Origin: JBBDNV01 sp040877415
Lineage (GTDB): Bacteria; Planctomycetota; Planctomycetia; Pirellulales; PALSA-1355
Direction: 5' to 3'
NCBI GenBank assembly: GCA_040877415.1
Contig: JBBDNV010000198.1
Coordinates: 1 to 48,673, forward strand
Length of the DNA: 48,673 bases
Under the pieces are notes generated by a model. The model had not been told where the DNA came from. It worked only from the letters and a program-made list of their open reading frames with translations, and ran no database searches. Below, piece by piece: positions 22,852 through 31,427 of the stretch; positions within the stretch are counted from its first letter, which is position 1, and the number at the start of each line of letters is the position of its first letter. The translations under genes were made by a program, and so were the position numbers.

Positions 22852-25851
22852 TCACGGACTCTTGTCCTTCAGGTCGATCGCCACCTTGCCGCGCGTCGTC
22901 CCCGTGGCCGTGGCGATGGTGATTTCGGTCTCGTACGCGCCCGGTTTGTCGCGCGGCGTGCCGCGAATGATGCCGGTCTCGCCGTCGAGGTCAAGCCCCA
23001 ACGGCAGCCGGCCGCCGGTGAGCGAAAATCGCAGCGGGGCCAGCCCGCCGGTCCCCGTGATGTCGATCGCCTCCGTGCCATTGCGAAACTCGATCGGCTC
23101 GCGCCGGAAGCTGAACGAGGGCTGAAAGCACAACACGCGGTAGCGCGACGTGTCGGCCGCGTAGACGGTGCCCGTGCGAGAATTGACGGCCATGGCGCTG
23201 GCCGCGCCGCCAAAACGGTCGCAAAAGCCGACCGAATAGCCGAGCAGGCTGGGCAGCTTGCCGCTGTGGTTATCTTGTTCTTTCGATGCGTCGCCGTGCG
23301 GTCCCAACCCGAACCAGCCGACCAGCGGCACGCGCTTGCGCACGTCGCCGGAAAGATCGAGCGCGAACAATCCGCACCACAGCCGGCGGTGCTGCTCGTC
23401 CAAGCCCAGCAACCGCTCGACGCGCGGCAAATCGCTTTCGACCGTGGCATGCGGTCCGCCGATGCGCAGCGCCGGCTCCATGCCGTCGGTGACTTCGCCC
23501 GATAGATCGAATCCCAGGATCTCGCGCTCGCTCGGGTTGTCGCCGTTGGTGACGAACAACATTTTCGCTTGGTGGTCGTAACAGATGCCCGACGGCCGGT
23601 GCATACCGCGCGGATGCCAGTCGGCCTGGCCCCAATGGGGCGCGTTGGTGTCGAAATCGGGCTGGCCCAGCACGGCCAGCGCCGGCATAAACGTCTCGAC
23701 GCCTTGACTCACGTCGACGATGAGCACGCGGTGGTTGAGCTTTTCGCAGACGAACAGCCACCGGCGCTTGCGGTCGTAGGCCAGCCCGCTCGTCTCCTTG
23801 CCCATCTGGCGCCGCGAAGCCGTGTCGCGCAGGCCCGCGTAGAAATCGACCTGCCCCAGCACGTGCAAGGCCGGCGTGCCGCTGTCGAGGCTGCGGAACT
23901 CGAAATCTTCGCGCGGCCGCGGGCGGCGATCTTTCGGCGGCTCGAACGGCCGCAAGGGCGCAAGCGCCCCGCGACCGGTCGCATTCGCCAAATTGGGCAG
24001 ATCGAAGCACAGAATCCGCGAACCTTGAAAATCGGAAGCGAATAGACGGCCGTCGTCGGTCAACACCGTATGCCCCGGCCGATTGAAACGCGCCGCCCCG
24101 TAATTGTTGGCCCGCGCGTCGAGCGTGGGCACGCCCAGAGCCAGCCGCGCCGAATGATCGAGCGGCAGCCCATCGCCGGCCAAGGGAAAAAACAGCAAGC
24201 GCCCGCCGATCGGATCGGCCGCCAACAGCCACGCGCCGTCGTCGGTCACGGAAAGCCCCGGCGTGCCGTCGGCGAAATCGAAGCCGTATGGGTCGGGCCC
24301 GCCGTTCGGCCCGTATTTGTTGTAATGCGGCCGCGCGAGATCGGTGCCGTAGAACTGTCCCAGCAGATCGACCGCGCGGCGATCGGGATCGGCGACGTCG
24401 AAGCACAGCACGCGATTGCCGCGCGGCTCGGCGACGTACAGGTGCGTGCCGGCCACAGCCAGCCCGGTCGGTCCGCCGTAGCCGGACTTCATCTGCCACA
24501 AGTCGGTGCTCATTTCAAACCGCCCGATGGCCGCGGTGGGCTCGGTCTTGCCGGCCAGCACGTCTTCGAGCCGGTACACCACGACCCGCATTCCACGGCG
24601 GTCAGCCACAAAAATCTGCCCGCGAGCATCGACGGCCACCGCCACCGCGCCGGCGATGGTGCGCTGGTAGGGCGGATTCGGCAGGTCATTGGGTCTGATT
24701 TGCGGCAACGTCACGGCGGCCAACGCCGGCATGCCGTTCTCGATGGTGCCGGCCGCGTCGAACACCAGCACGCGGTAGTTGAGCGTGTCGGCCACCAACA
24801 GATAACGGCCCGACGGATCGATTGCCAGCCCGCCGGGAAAGAGCATGGTCGCCAGACTCGGCTTGCCGCCGCGGTTGGGCTGGTAGCCGGCAAAATCTTG
24901 CTGGCCCAGCACGGCCACGGCCGCGGGCCCGTTTTCTTTTCCCGCCAGGTCGAAGACGAGCACGCGATGATTGTCGCCGTCGGCAACAAACAGCCGCCGT
25001 CCGTCGCTGGCCACTCCGCGCGGCAGGAACATCCCCCGCCGATTCGCGCTTCGCGCCAGCTTCGGCCCGCGGACGTCTTCGCGCGTCGAATCCCAGACCA
25101 GGTCGCCCGGCGAGGCGTCGTATCCCCAATCGTCGAAATTGCGCTGCCCGAACACGCGGATGGCCCGCGCCGGATCGTGCACGTCGAACTCGAGCACGCG
25201 ATGATTGTATTCGTCGGCCACGAACAGGCGCTTGCCGGCCGGATCGAACGCGCAGGCCGCCGGAAAGTGGAACCGCGCGGGCCCCTGGCCGATCTCCATC
25301 TGGTCGTAGCGCTCCTGCCCGACGAGGGCGCTGGCGCTGTGCCCGGCCAGGGAGCCGTCGGCGCGCAGATCGAACAACAGCACGCGATGGTTCCAATAGT
25401 CGGGCACGGCCAGCTTGCCGATCTGGTGATCCACATGCGCCGCCGGGCTGCCGGCCACCTGATAGCGCCCGGCGTTGAAGGCGAAAAAGAAAAACCCGTG
25501 CGCGGTCGGTCCGCCGTAGGGTCCATAGCCGCCGAAATTCGGCCGCCGAGGATCGCCGTCGACGAACTGCCCCAGCAAGTCGCTGGCCAGCGTCTGTCCA
25601 TGCGGCCGCTCCTGCCACCCCCAGCCGAGCACCGCCCGCACATGCTCATCCCCCTCGCCGGCAAGTCCGACGGTTGCACATGCGCCGAGCAGCAACAGGG
25701 CAAGCCAGGGAATGCCGTGCTTCTTGGCCAATGCCACGAGCGCCGTTCGGGCGGGCTTTGTGCGGCCGGCTTTCACGTTCGCCAAAGCGGCCTTGATAGC
25801 CGCAACGGCATCTCGTTTCCCACCCTCAGAAGGCCCGCTACTAATTTTCAT
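22852..25851 (-). CDS. Large NHL-repeat beta-propeller protein with antitoxin-like N-terminus and C-terminal Ig-like domain
   Basis: 999 residues. The ATG at 25851 has GAGGT 6 bp upstream, so the full N-terminus is probably translated. Residues 13-47 (DAVAAIKAALANVKAGRTKP, then ARTALVALAKKHGIP) form basic helices resembling the tail of ParD/Phd-like antitoxins. Then comes a hydrophobic segment with a lipobox-like LLGAC (~48-57), so the bulk is likely outside the cytoplasm. Repeats of the form ADxxNHRVLxFD occur many times (ADEYNHRVLEFDV, ADGDNHRVLVFDL, ADTLNYRVLVFDA, CEKLNHRVLIVDV), as in NHL propellers; there are enough for two propellers. The last ~80 residues (RFSLTGGRLPLGLDLDGETG, IIRGTPRDKPGAYETEI) are a putative-Ig (He_PIG) domain. 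It sits between a membrane protein and a monooxygenase. Likely a binding scaffold. Confidence 0.8.
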   Translation of the reverse strand: MKISSGPSEGGKRDAVAAIKAALANVKAGRTKPARTALVALAKKHGIPWLALLLLGACATVGLAGEGDEHVRAVLGWGWQERPHGQTLASDLLGQFVDGDPRRPNFGGYGPYGGPTAHGFFFFAFNAGRYQVAGSPAAHVDHQIGKLAVPDYWNHRVLLFDLRADGSLAGHSASALVGQERYDQMEIGQGPARFHFPAACAFDPAGKRLFVADEYNHRVLEFDVHDPARAIRVFGQRNFDDWGYDASPGDLVWDSTREDVRGPKLARSANRRGMFLPRGVASDGRRLFVADGDNHRVLVFDLAGKENGPAAVAVLGQQDFAGYQPNRGGKPSLATMLFPGGLAIDPSGRYLLVADTLNYRVLVFDAAGTIENGMPALAAVTLPQIRPNDLPNPPYQRTIAGAVAVAVDARGQIFVADRRGMRVVVYRLEDVLAGKTEPTAAIGRFEMSTDLWQMKSGYGGPTGLAVAGTHLYVAEPRGNRVLCFDVADPDRRAVDLLGQFYGTDLARPHYNKYGPNGGPDPYGFDFADGTPGLSVTDDGAWLLAADPIGGRLLFFPLAGDGLPLDHSARLALGVPTLDARANNYGAARFNRPGHTVLTDDGRLFASDFQGSRILCFDLPNLANATGRGALAPLRPFEPPKDRRPRPREDFEFRSLDSGTPALHVLGQVDFYAGLRDTASRRQMGKETSGLAYDRKRRWLFVCEKLNHRVLIVDVSQGVETFMPALAVLGQPDFDTNAPHWGQADWHPRGMHRPSGICYDHQAKMLFVTNGDNPSEREILGFDLSGEVTDGMEPALRIGGPHATVESDLPRVERLLGLDEQHRRLWCGLFALDLSGDVRKRVPLVGWFGLGPHGDASKEQDNHSGKLPSLLGYSVGFCDRFGGAASAMAVNSRTGTVYAADTSRYRVLCFQPSFSFRREPIEFRNGTEAIDITGTGGLAPLRFSLTGGRLPLGLDLDGETGIIRGTPRDKPGAYETEITIATATGTTRGKVAIDLKDKSP

Positions 25852-25915
25852 CGTCGACCTCGATTTCTCCCGCGTCGTTCATTTTGCGGGCTTGGCTGTC
25901 GAGTTGTTTTCGCAT
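25841..25915 (-). CDS. 24-residue mini-ORF overlapping the NHL gene start
   Basis: ATG at 25915 to TAG at 25841 encodes MRKQLDSQARKMNDAGEIEV plus DDEN. Its stop lies just inside the NHL gene start, so translation could be coupled. GGAAAAA directly precedes the ATG. The same frame stays open and protein-like for some 30 codons further upstream (CDWKNPRRLSRRELEK), back to the stop of the membrane-protein gene, yet has no start codon except one TTG. It could be a leader peptide, a decayed gene or chance. Confidence 0.25.
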   Translation of the reverse strand: MRKQLDSQARKMNDAGEIEVDDEN

Positions 25916-26005
25916 TTTTTCCAATTCGCGGCGCGAAAGCCGGCGAGGGTTTTTCCAGTCGCAGAAGGCGCGATATTGTACCTGCCGGACTACTCGGGAA
26001 AACGA

Positions 26006-27109
26006 TTAGCCCCGCTTCGCGCCGCTTTCGACCTCGCTATTGCCGGCTGGTCGAGACATTCCCTCGCCGGCGCGCGGCAACTTTTCATGCGCGTCCTGCG
26101 TTTGGCGGTAGAAAAACTGGAATACCGCGAAATAGAGAACCAGCATCACGCCGAACACCAGCGCCCGCCACCATCCCAGGCCAAACCAACCCCAAACGGG
26201 CAGCCCGACCATGCACGACACGATGAAAATTCGCAGCCAATACACATCTCGCAATTGCTTGCGCGATTCTTTCAAGCGAACCTCCAGCTCGCGCGGCGTA
26301 CGCGGCGCTTCGGCGGTCGCCAGGACCACCTGGCGATCGGCCGGCACGTGTGCCAGCAAGAAGCCGACGAGCTGTTCCGGCTCCGCCCCTTTCCAATTGC
26401 GCGATTCGATGCCGTATTGCATCGTGCGCCTCAGATGCACGGTGCGGCGGGGTAGTTTCAAGCGCAGCGTGTGAAAATCGGGCCGTTCGTGCCGCCGTCT
26501 GCGCACTTCCAACAATTCGACGTCGTTCCAGTCGTAGGCCCGCTGGGTGCTTCCCTTGCCGATCCGAATTCCCTTGGCGTCCAGCCACACCGGACGGCCG
26601 CGCCAAAGATTGCCGTAGCGCAGGTGCAATTCCTCCGGACAAGCGTCGGGTTTGGGCGGTTGCCAGGCAAGTTGAATCCATTTCCAGACCTGCTCGCTGT
26701 CTTGCTCGGTCAGGTAGCCGAGCGAGAGCGTGCGCCGCCACCAGGGACGCTCGGGATCGACCAGGCTGCGATCGTGAAAACCGTGTTTCAGCCGCCCGCT
26801 GCCAAAATCATCCCACGACCAAAGCTCCCACCGGCAGATGCGCCGCCGCCAGACGCCGCGCTCGTCGACGACCAGCCGCCAGCCTAGCGGCAGTAAACCA
26901 GCGGCCGCAATGACACAGGACACCACGAACTGAGCGGCCGGCTTCGCATTCGGAGGACCCAGCCCGACGCGGTTCATCCACACCGCTGCCACGCCGATCA
27001 ACAGAAAACCGATCGCGATATAGATCCCGCTGCGCACGTACTGCGGATCGAGTCGAAACGCGCGGGCCGCCGGGGCGATGCTCAGGGAAACTACAGGATC
27101 GGTTTTCAC
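26006..27109 (-). CDS. Four-span membrane protein with PH-like central domain
   Basis: 367 residues. The start is the GTG at 27107-27109 overlapping the sulfatase stop (GTGA), which fixes it. Two N-terminal spans (YVRSGIYIAIGFLLIGVAAV; AAQFVVSCVIAAAGLLPLGW) are followed by a soluble region with WRLVVDERGVWRRRICRWEL, WSWDDFGSGRLKHG, VWLDAKGIRIGKGSTQRAYD and WNDVELLEVRRRR. This alternation of 'new strand plus Trp-Asp turn' is the pattern of bacterial PH-like domains fused to membrane pairs. Two further spans lie at the C-terminus (WLRIFIVSCMVGLPVWGWFGL; ALVFGVMLVLYFAVFQFFY). The final tail is charged. It is second in the sulfatase operon. I recognise no named family; a membrane-anchored scaffold is the most I can infer. 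Confidence 0.75.
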   Translation of the reverse strand: MKTDPVVSLSIAPAARAFRLDPQYVRSGIYIAIGFLLIGVAAVWMNRVGLGPPNAKPAAQFVVSCVIAAAGLLPLGWRLVVDERGVWRRRICRWELWSWDDFGSGRLKHGFHDRSLVDPERPWWRRTLSLGYLTEQDSEQVWKWIQLAWQPPKPDACPEELHLRYGNLWRGRPVWLDAKGIRIGKGSTQRAYDWNDVELLEVRRRRHERPDFHTLRLKLPRRTVHLRRTMQYGIESRNWKGAEPEQLVGFLLAHVPADRQVVLATAEAPRTPRELEVRLKESRKQLRDVYWLRIFIVSCMVGLPVWGWFGLGWWRALVFGVMLVLYFAVFQFFYRQTQDAHEKLPRAGEGMSRPAGNSEVESGAKRG

Positions 27110-28905
27110 GGCACGAGTGTCAGCAGTATACTGCGCACGTCCATGACCTGCTTGCCGGGCACCGAAAGTGCCCGCAAGGTCAATGGCCCGCGGCCTGCTG
27201 CCAGTTCGATCGAGCCCAGCGAAAGCGGCGCGAAATCCTTCACGTACGATTCGCCCTTGCGCGGTACGCGGTCGTGTTGGGCGCCGAGCGGGGGCGGATC
27301 GTGGGCTTTCGTCACTATGCCTTGCACGCGGCGGCCGGCAAAGCTCAACTCGATCGTCGAGCCGAGATCGGCTGCGGGACACGTGTAGTAAACGACCGCT
27401 TCGTACTTGCCCGGCGTGTGCACGGCGATGTCCCAGGCAATCGAATCGTCCGTGCTGGTCCAGTTCCTGAAGTACGAGCAATTGGGCGCGCCACTGCTGC
27501 GCTCGATATGGCCCGCCGGCACGCCGTCGCGGGCCGGCAGCGGCGTGGTGGGAAACTCGCGGTAGCCGACCGTAAACGGCCGATCGTCGCTTTCGTCCCG
27601 CTTGAGCTCTCTCAACACGTCGCGGCGCCAGTCGGCCACGGCGCGGGAGAGTTTCGCGGCCACCGCGGGTTGCATGGGCGACAGGTCGCGGCGCTGGCCC
27701 GGATCGGCCGAGAGGTCGAACAGTTGGCCGTCGTTGTCGAGCCGATATTGCCCGGTCCGCACGCTCACCTGGCCGTTCCAGTGCGAAAAGATCATTCGGT
27801 CCGACGATTCGCGCTCGCCCCCGACCAAAAGCGGCGCGACGCTGCGCCCGTCGAGCGGCTTTTTGCTGACGAGCGGAACTCCGGCAAGTTCGGCCAGCGT
27901 GGGCAGCAAGTCGATCGCGGCGGCAATTTGCGTCAGCTTCGAGCCCGGCTTGATATGCCCGGGCCAGCGCACCAATAGCGGCGAGCGCACGCCCCCCTCG
28001 TCGGTCGAGCCCTTGCGTCCTTTCATGCCGCCGTTCCAACGCCAACTGTTGGGGCCGTTGTCGGCGAAGTAGAGCACGATCGTTCGGTCGGTCAGCGCGA
28101 GCTCATCGAGCCTGGCCAGCAGGCGGCCGACGTTCCAGTCGATGTTTTCGCACATCGCCAGCGCCGCCCGCGTCATGGGCAGCTCTTCGCGCGCCGGACC
28201 ATCGCGCGCGGCAAGGGTGGGCGAGCCATCCGTGGCACCATTCCAGCGCATCTTCAAATCGGCGTCTCGAAACTTTTCATAAAACCGATCGGGCACTTGC
28301 ATCGGCGAATGCGGCGTGTTGTACGGCAGGTAGCAGAAGAACGGGCCGCCCTGGTGCTCTTCGATGAAGGCGATTGCCCGGTCGGTCAGATCGTCGACGA
28401 TAAAGCCCTTGCCGCGCACCGTGCGGCCGTTGTGCTCCAGAACCGGATTGAAGTAGTTGCCCCAGTGCCCGGAACAGAAGCCGTAATATTCGTCGAAGCC
28501 CCGGGCGTTCGGATGATAGGGATACTGGGTGCCGTTGTGCCATTTTCCGAAAGCGCCGGTGGCGTAACCGGCCGCTTTGAAGGTGTCGCCGATCGTCCGT
28601 TCGTCGAGGTCCAATCGTTCGCCGCCGCGCGAAGTGCTCCACACGCCGCACCTGGGATGATAGCGCCCCGTGAGAAACTCGGCCCGGGTGGGCGAACAGA
28701 CGGGACATACGAAGAACCGCTCGAAGAGCGCGCCGTCGCGGGCCAGCGAATCGACGGCGGGCGTGGCGACGTTCGTGTTGCCGTGCACGCTCAAATCGCC
28801 CCAGCCCTGATCGTCCGACAGGATGACCACCACGTTCGGCCGATCCGCCGCCAGTGCGGCAGTTGCCGCGCACAGAGCGACGAAAACCAGGATGAAACGT
28901 CGCAT
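27106..28905 (-). CDS. Exported formylglycine-dependent sulfatase
   Basis: 599 residues. The start at 28905 is preferred because it gives a signal peptide directly (RRFILVFVALCAATAALAA) and has GAGATCG upstream; an ATG at 28983 would add a polar leader. DRPNVVVILSDDQGWGDLS carries the first metal-binding Asp pair (31-32). CSPTRAEFLTGR (Cys70) is the sulfatase signature whose Cys is oxidised to formylglycine. GKWHNG, HSPMQVP, YFADNGPNSW and KGRKGSTDEGGVRSPLLVRWPG are further active-site motifs. The C-terminal ~110 residues (APNCSYFRNWTSTDDSIAWD onward) look like a beta-sandwich carbohydrate-binding domain. It should release sulfate from a sulfated polysaccharide in the periplasm or outside. 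An odd stretch NGATDGSPTLAARDG coincides with a palindromic DNA repeat. First gene of the operon. Confidence 0.92.
   Translation of the reverse strand: MRRFILVFVALCAATAALAADRPNVVVILSDDQGWGDLSVHGNTNVATPAVDSLARDGALFERFFVCPVCSPTRAEFLTGRYHPRCGVWSTSRGGERLDLDERTIGDTFKAAGYATGAFGKWHNGTQYPYHPNARGFDEYYGFCSGHWGNYFNPVLEHNGRTVRGKGFIVDDLTDRAIAFIEEHQGGPFFCYLPYNTPHSPMQVPDRFYEKFRDADLKMRWNGATDGSPTLAARDGPAREELPMTRAALAMCENIDWNVGRLLARLDELALTDRTIVLYFADNGPNSWRWNGGMKGRKGSTDEGGVRSPLLVRWPGHIKPGSKLTQIAAAIDLLPTLAELAGVPLVSKKPLDGRSVAPLLVGGERESSDRMIFSHWNGQVSVRTGQYRLDNDGQLFDLSADPGQRRDLSPMQPAVAAKLSRAVADWRRDVLRELKRDESDDRPFTVGYREFPTTPLPARDGVPAGHIERSSGAPNCSYFRNWTSTDDSIAWDIAVHTPGKYEAVVYYTCPAADLGSTIELSFAGRRVQGIVTKAHDPPPLGAQHDRVPRKGESYVKDFAPLSLGSIELAAGRGPLTLRALSVPGKQVMDVRSILLTLVP
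28211..28239. repeat. Palindromic repeat embedded in the sulfatase coding region
   Basis: GCAAGGGTGGGCGAGCCATC followed by CGTGGCACC matches 12331-12359 at 26 of 29 positions, in the same orientation. On the gene strand it encodes GATDGSPTLA, a segment not expected between DLKMRW and the conserved LPMTRAALAMCENIDWNVG of this sulfatase group. The insert keeps the frame. Confidence 0.7.
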
Positions 28906-29042
28906 CGATCTCGATTTGTCCTTTCGATTGCGCGCCTTTGCTCTTCGCACAACCAGGATAGCCGGCGCAACGTGGGCAAACAATTGTCGCGTGCGTTACA
29001 ATTCTTTTTCCTTTCGCGTTCTTTCCACAACCAGGCCGCGAG

Positions 29043-29086
29043 AAAAACCAACGGCCGGTCAACCTGTTTCCAGGCTGCCGGCCGTT
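29043..29086 (-). terminator. Rho-independent terminator of the Pro/Gly-rich protein gene
   Basis: AACGGCCGG (29050-29058) and CCGGCCGTT (29078-29086) form a perfect 9-bp stem, extended inside by CCTG/CAGG around a short GAAA-type loop. On the minus strand it is followed by GG and five T (29043-29047). The plus strand also has TTTT just after the stem, so it could act both ways and insulate the sulfatase operon. Confidence 0.75.
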
Positions 29087-29123
29087 GACCTTTTCGCTCG
29101 CCATTTGCACAGGCGGGCGATCG

Positions 29124-30323
29124 TTACTTCTGAGCCACCATCACGATCTCGCTGCGGCCCAGGACCATGAGGTCGTTGTCACGGTCCGCTTCCTGCACTT
29201 CCTGATGCGTGTCGACCACCGCGGTCAACCACGTGAACGGCACCGGTTGTCCGTCGGCGTTGAGGCCCAAGTTGTAGGCCTTCGCCGGCAGTCGCAGTTC
29301 AACCGTCAGCACTTGTCCGGCCTGCAATCCGTCGACCCGCACGGTGGCGAAGGCCGATTCGGCCGTCGGCTGGCGACCGATCGAAGCCGCCAGGGCGACG
29401 TTGAACTGCTGGGCCACCATCGCGCCCGTCTTGTTGCGGAGCGTCACGCGATAGGCCGGTCCCAGGTTCTTGGCCAGGTCGCCCCGATCGAGCTGCCGCA
29501 CTTCCAGCACTTCCAGGTCGATCGGCTGCGCGACCGGCTCTGTTGCCACCGCCGAAGTGTACACCGGCTGAACGACCGTCCCACAGTAGCCGCGACCAAA
29601 TCCACCAACCGGGAAGGGGAAGGGCAGCGGGTAGCCCCAGTCACCACCACAGTGCCCGGGATCGTACGGAGGGCAGGTCGGCGGAGGACACGTCGGGGGA
29701 GTACCCGGATCGGCCGGAGGATTTCCCGGATCAGCCGGAGGATTGCCCGGATCGGCCGGCGGCGGATTGCCCGGATCGGCGACAGGAGGATCGCCGATCG
29801 GACCAATGGGACCAATGGGACCAACAAGAGGCGGGTCGACGATCGGACCAATGGGACCGATCGGACCAATGGGACCAACAAGAGGCGGGTCGACGATCGG
29901 ACCAATGGGACCGATCGGACCAATGGGTGGCTGGCCCAGGATGGGGCCATTGCCGTTGACGGTGCCAGGATTAAATACCCTGCCTGGGTTGCCTGCCACG
30001 ACATTGCCCGAGTTGAACTTGCCCAGCAGCGGCGACACGACCTTCGTGCCCTTGCCGGTCGCCGTCCGTTGCAGGACGTTGGAATTGAGATACTTCAGAT
30101 TGGTGACGCCGGTGGTCATTTTGGCGCCGGAGTACAACTTGGGAGTTGTCGAGCTTTTCAGCACGGTCGACTGGCTAAAATGATTCGTCGTCAGCGAACG
30201 CGCTTGGGTATTGCTCGACCGATTAAACTTGAACGAGCCCTTGGGAGCGGCCAGGGCCGAGCTCGACATCAGGGCGACTGCTAAACTCACGCTTGCCAGA
30301 ATGTAGGTCTTTGAGCACTTCAT
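29124..30323 (-). CDS. Exported Pro/Gly-rich protein with GPI-type repeats and C-terminal CARDB-like domain
   Basis: 399 residues. The start at 30323 gives a clear signal peptide (KTYILASVSLAVALMSSSALA) and has GGAG 9 bp upstream. The mature N-terminus (~25-155) is polar and rich in Ser, Thr, Asn and Lys. Next is a low-complexity zone: GPIGPIGPIVDPPLV units, then NPPADPG units and a CPPPTCPPYDPGHCGG cluster. Residues ~280-390 form a beta-rich domain (IDLEVLEVRQLDRGDLAKNL, RVTLRNKTGAMVAQQFNVAL, VRVDGLQAGQVLTVELRLP) like the CARDB adhesion domain, ending VMVAQK. It looks like a surface or cell-wall structural protein with a flexible stalk carrying an adhesive head. It stands alone with its own terminator and is divergent from the gene at 30514. 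Confidence 0.75.
   Translation of the reverse strand: MKCSKTYILASVSLAVALMSSSALAAPKGSFKFNRSSNTQARSLTTNHFSQSTVLKSSTTPKLYSGAKMTTGVTNLKYLNSNVLQRTATGKGTKVVSPLLGKFNSGNVVAGNPGRVFNPGTVNGNGPILGQPPIGPIGPIGPIVDPPLVGPIGPIGPIGPIVDPPLVGPIGPIGPIGDPPVADPGNPPPADPGNPPADPGNPPADPGTPPTCPPPTCPPYDPGHCGGDWGYPLPFPFPVGGFGRGYCGTVVQPVYTSAVATEPVAQPIDLEVLEVRQLDRGDLAKNLGPAYRVTLRNKTGAMVAQQFNVALAASIGRQPTAESAFATVRVDGLQAGQVLTVELRLPAKAYNLGLNADGQPVPFTWLTAVVDTHQEVQEADRDNDLMVLGRSEIVMVAQK
29820..29927. repeat. Two identical 54-bp coding repeats
   Basis: 29820-29873 and 29874-29927 are identical 54-bp units (18 codons, VDPPLVGPI plus three GPI triplets), preceded by a partial unit at 29796-29819. Adjacent 21- to 24-bp units at ~29709-29785 encode PGNPPAD. 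Copy number can change here by slippage without breaking frame. Confidence 0.85.
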
Positions 30324-30513
30324 CGGAGGGTCTCCTAAACACGAGGTTGATTTTCTTTTTCGGGCGGCACATGTTTGTGCCTTGCAACCCGTCTGCTCAT
30401 CCCAGCGTGGAGCCCGCCCGTTTGTTACAAGACGTGCCGAAAATTTCGCCCCCCACCTCCAAGGGGGTGCTGGTAAGTTACCGAAAGTCGTGGCCTTAAG
30501 AGGGAGATACCCG

Positions 30514-31368
30514 ATGAAAGACCGCTTGATCATGATCGCGCTGGCGGTGGCCGCCACAATGGGTTGGATGCGAGGAGCCCCCGAATCGCCGCGGGAGCTT
30601 GACGTCGATCGGCTGATTGTCCGAAAGGAATTGATCGTGTCCGATACCGGCCAGCCCTGGGAAAAGGGCTATGAAGACCAGCAGATTCCCCGCGGCATTT
30701 ACGCGCGTTCACTCTGGGACGGGCCCGGCGGACTGTGGGTGCGCAGCCGTTTAATCAAGGGCGAGATCGACGATCCGTTCGACGACCGCTTTCACGCCCT
30801 TGAGCGCGACGGCAGCCTGCGACGCGCGCCGGGCCATATCTCCTGGAACGTGTGGCTCGACGGCGCCTGGCGACAGATGGCGATCATCCAGGGCGAGGGC
30901 CTGGAGTATTCCGAGGTTCCCCGCGAAAAGTGGAGCGGCCTGACGCATCCCGGCCGGCTTCGCTTTCAATCGTTTCGCCCCGGTCACGGCGAGCCGCTGA
31001 CCGATGCGCTCGTGGGCCAGGGCAAGATGTCCTTGGGCGGCGGCGGTTACGGCGGCAGCGGGCTGAGCGAGCCGCGAGAAGTCCTCGAACTCTGGGGCGG
31101 CGCAACGATCGAGCACACGATTCCCACGCCCGCGGCCCCCAGCGTGATCAAAGACGACGGCACCGGCCGCCACACCTACGCCCTCATCGCCGTCGGCCCG
31201 CAGGGCGATCGCACGCCCGCCTCGCAATCGGCCACTGCCAAAGGCCTGGCCACGCTTCGTTGGGACAGCGTTGCCGGCGCCGACAGCTACGTCGTCGTTC
31301 GCGATGGCCGCGAAATCGCCGGCCCCTTGCGCATCGAAGGCACAAACAAAGAGTGGACCGACAAGTAA
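30514..31368 (+). CDS. Exported protein of unknown function with C-terminal FN3-like segment
   Basis: 284 residues. The ATG at 30514 has GAGGGAG 7 bp upstream. A short hydrophobic start (LIMIALAVAATMGWMRGA) may be a signal peptide or anchor. The body begins RELDVDRLIVRKELIVSDTG and includes IPRGIYARSLWDGPGGLWVR and GHISWNVWLDGAWRQMAIIQ, a Gly/Trp-rich beta pattern somewhat like phage-tail or surface fibre segments. A Gly-rich link (SLGGGGYGGSG) leads to a last domain (YALIAVGPQGDRTPASQS, LRWDSVAGADSYVVVRDG) of fibronectin-III style. No catalytic motif seen. It is divergent from the Pro/Gly-rich surface protein, and the two may both be envelope components. Family not recognised. Confidence 0.65.
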   Translation: MKDRLIMIALAVAATMGWMRGAPESPRELDVDRLIVRKELIVSDTGQPWEKGYEDQQIPRGIYARSLWDGPGGLWVRSRLIKGEIDDPFDDRFHALERDGSLRRAPGHISWNVWLDGAWRQMAIIQGEGLEYSEVPREKWSGLTHPGRLRFQSFRPGHGEPLTDALVGQGKMSLGGGGYGGSGLSEPREVLELWGGATIEHTIPTPAAPSVIKDDGTGRHTYALIAVGPQGDRTPASQSATAKGLATLRWDSVAGADSYVVVRDGREIAGPLRIEGTNKEWTDK

Positions 31369-31427
31369 TGCCGCGCTACATTTCAGCCGTTCTTACGATC
31401 GCGCTCAAGAGCCGCGGGCGACGGGCC

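Noticed and set aside
27110..28045. Upstream extension of the PH-like membrane protein into the sulfatase gene
   Set aside because: It is an antisense-free shadow frame of the sulfatase; the GTGA overlap gives the true start.
29800..29930. CRISPR array
   Set aside because: The repeats are directly adjacent, identical and in frame within a secreted protein; no spacers or cas genes.
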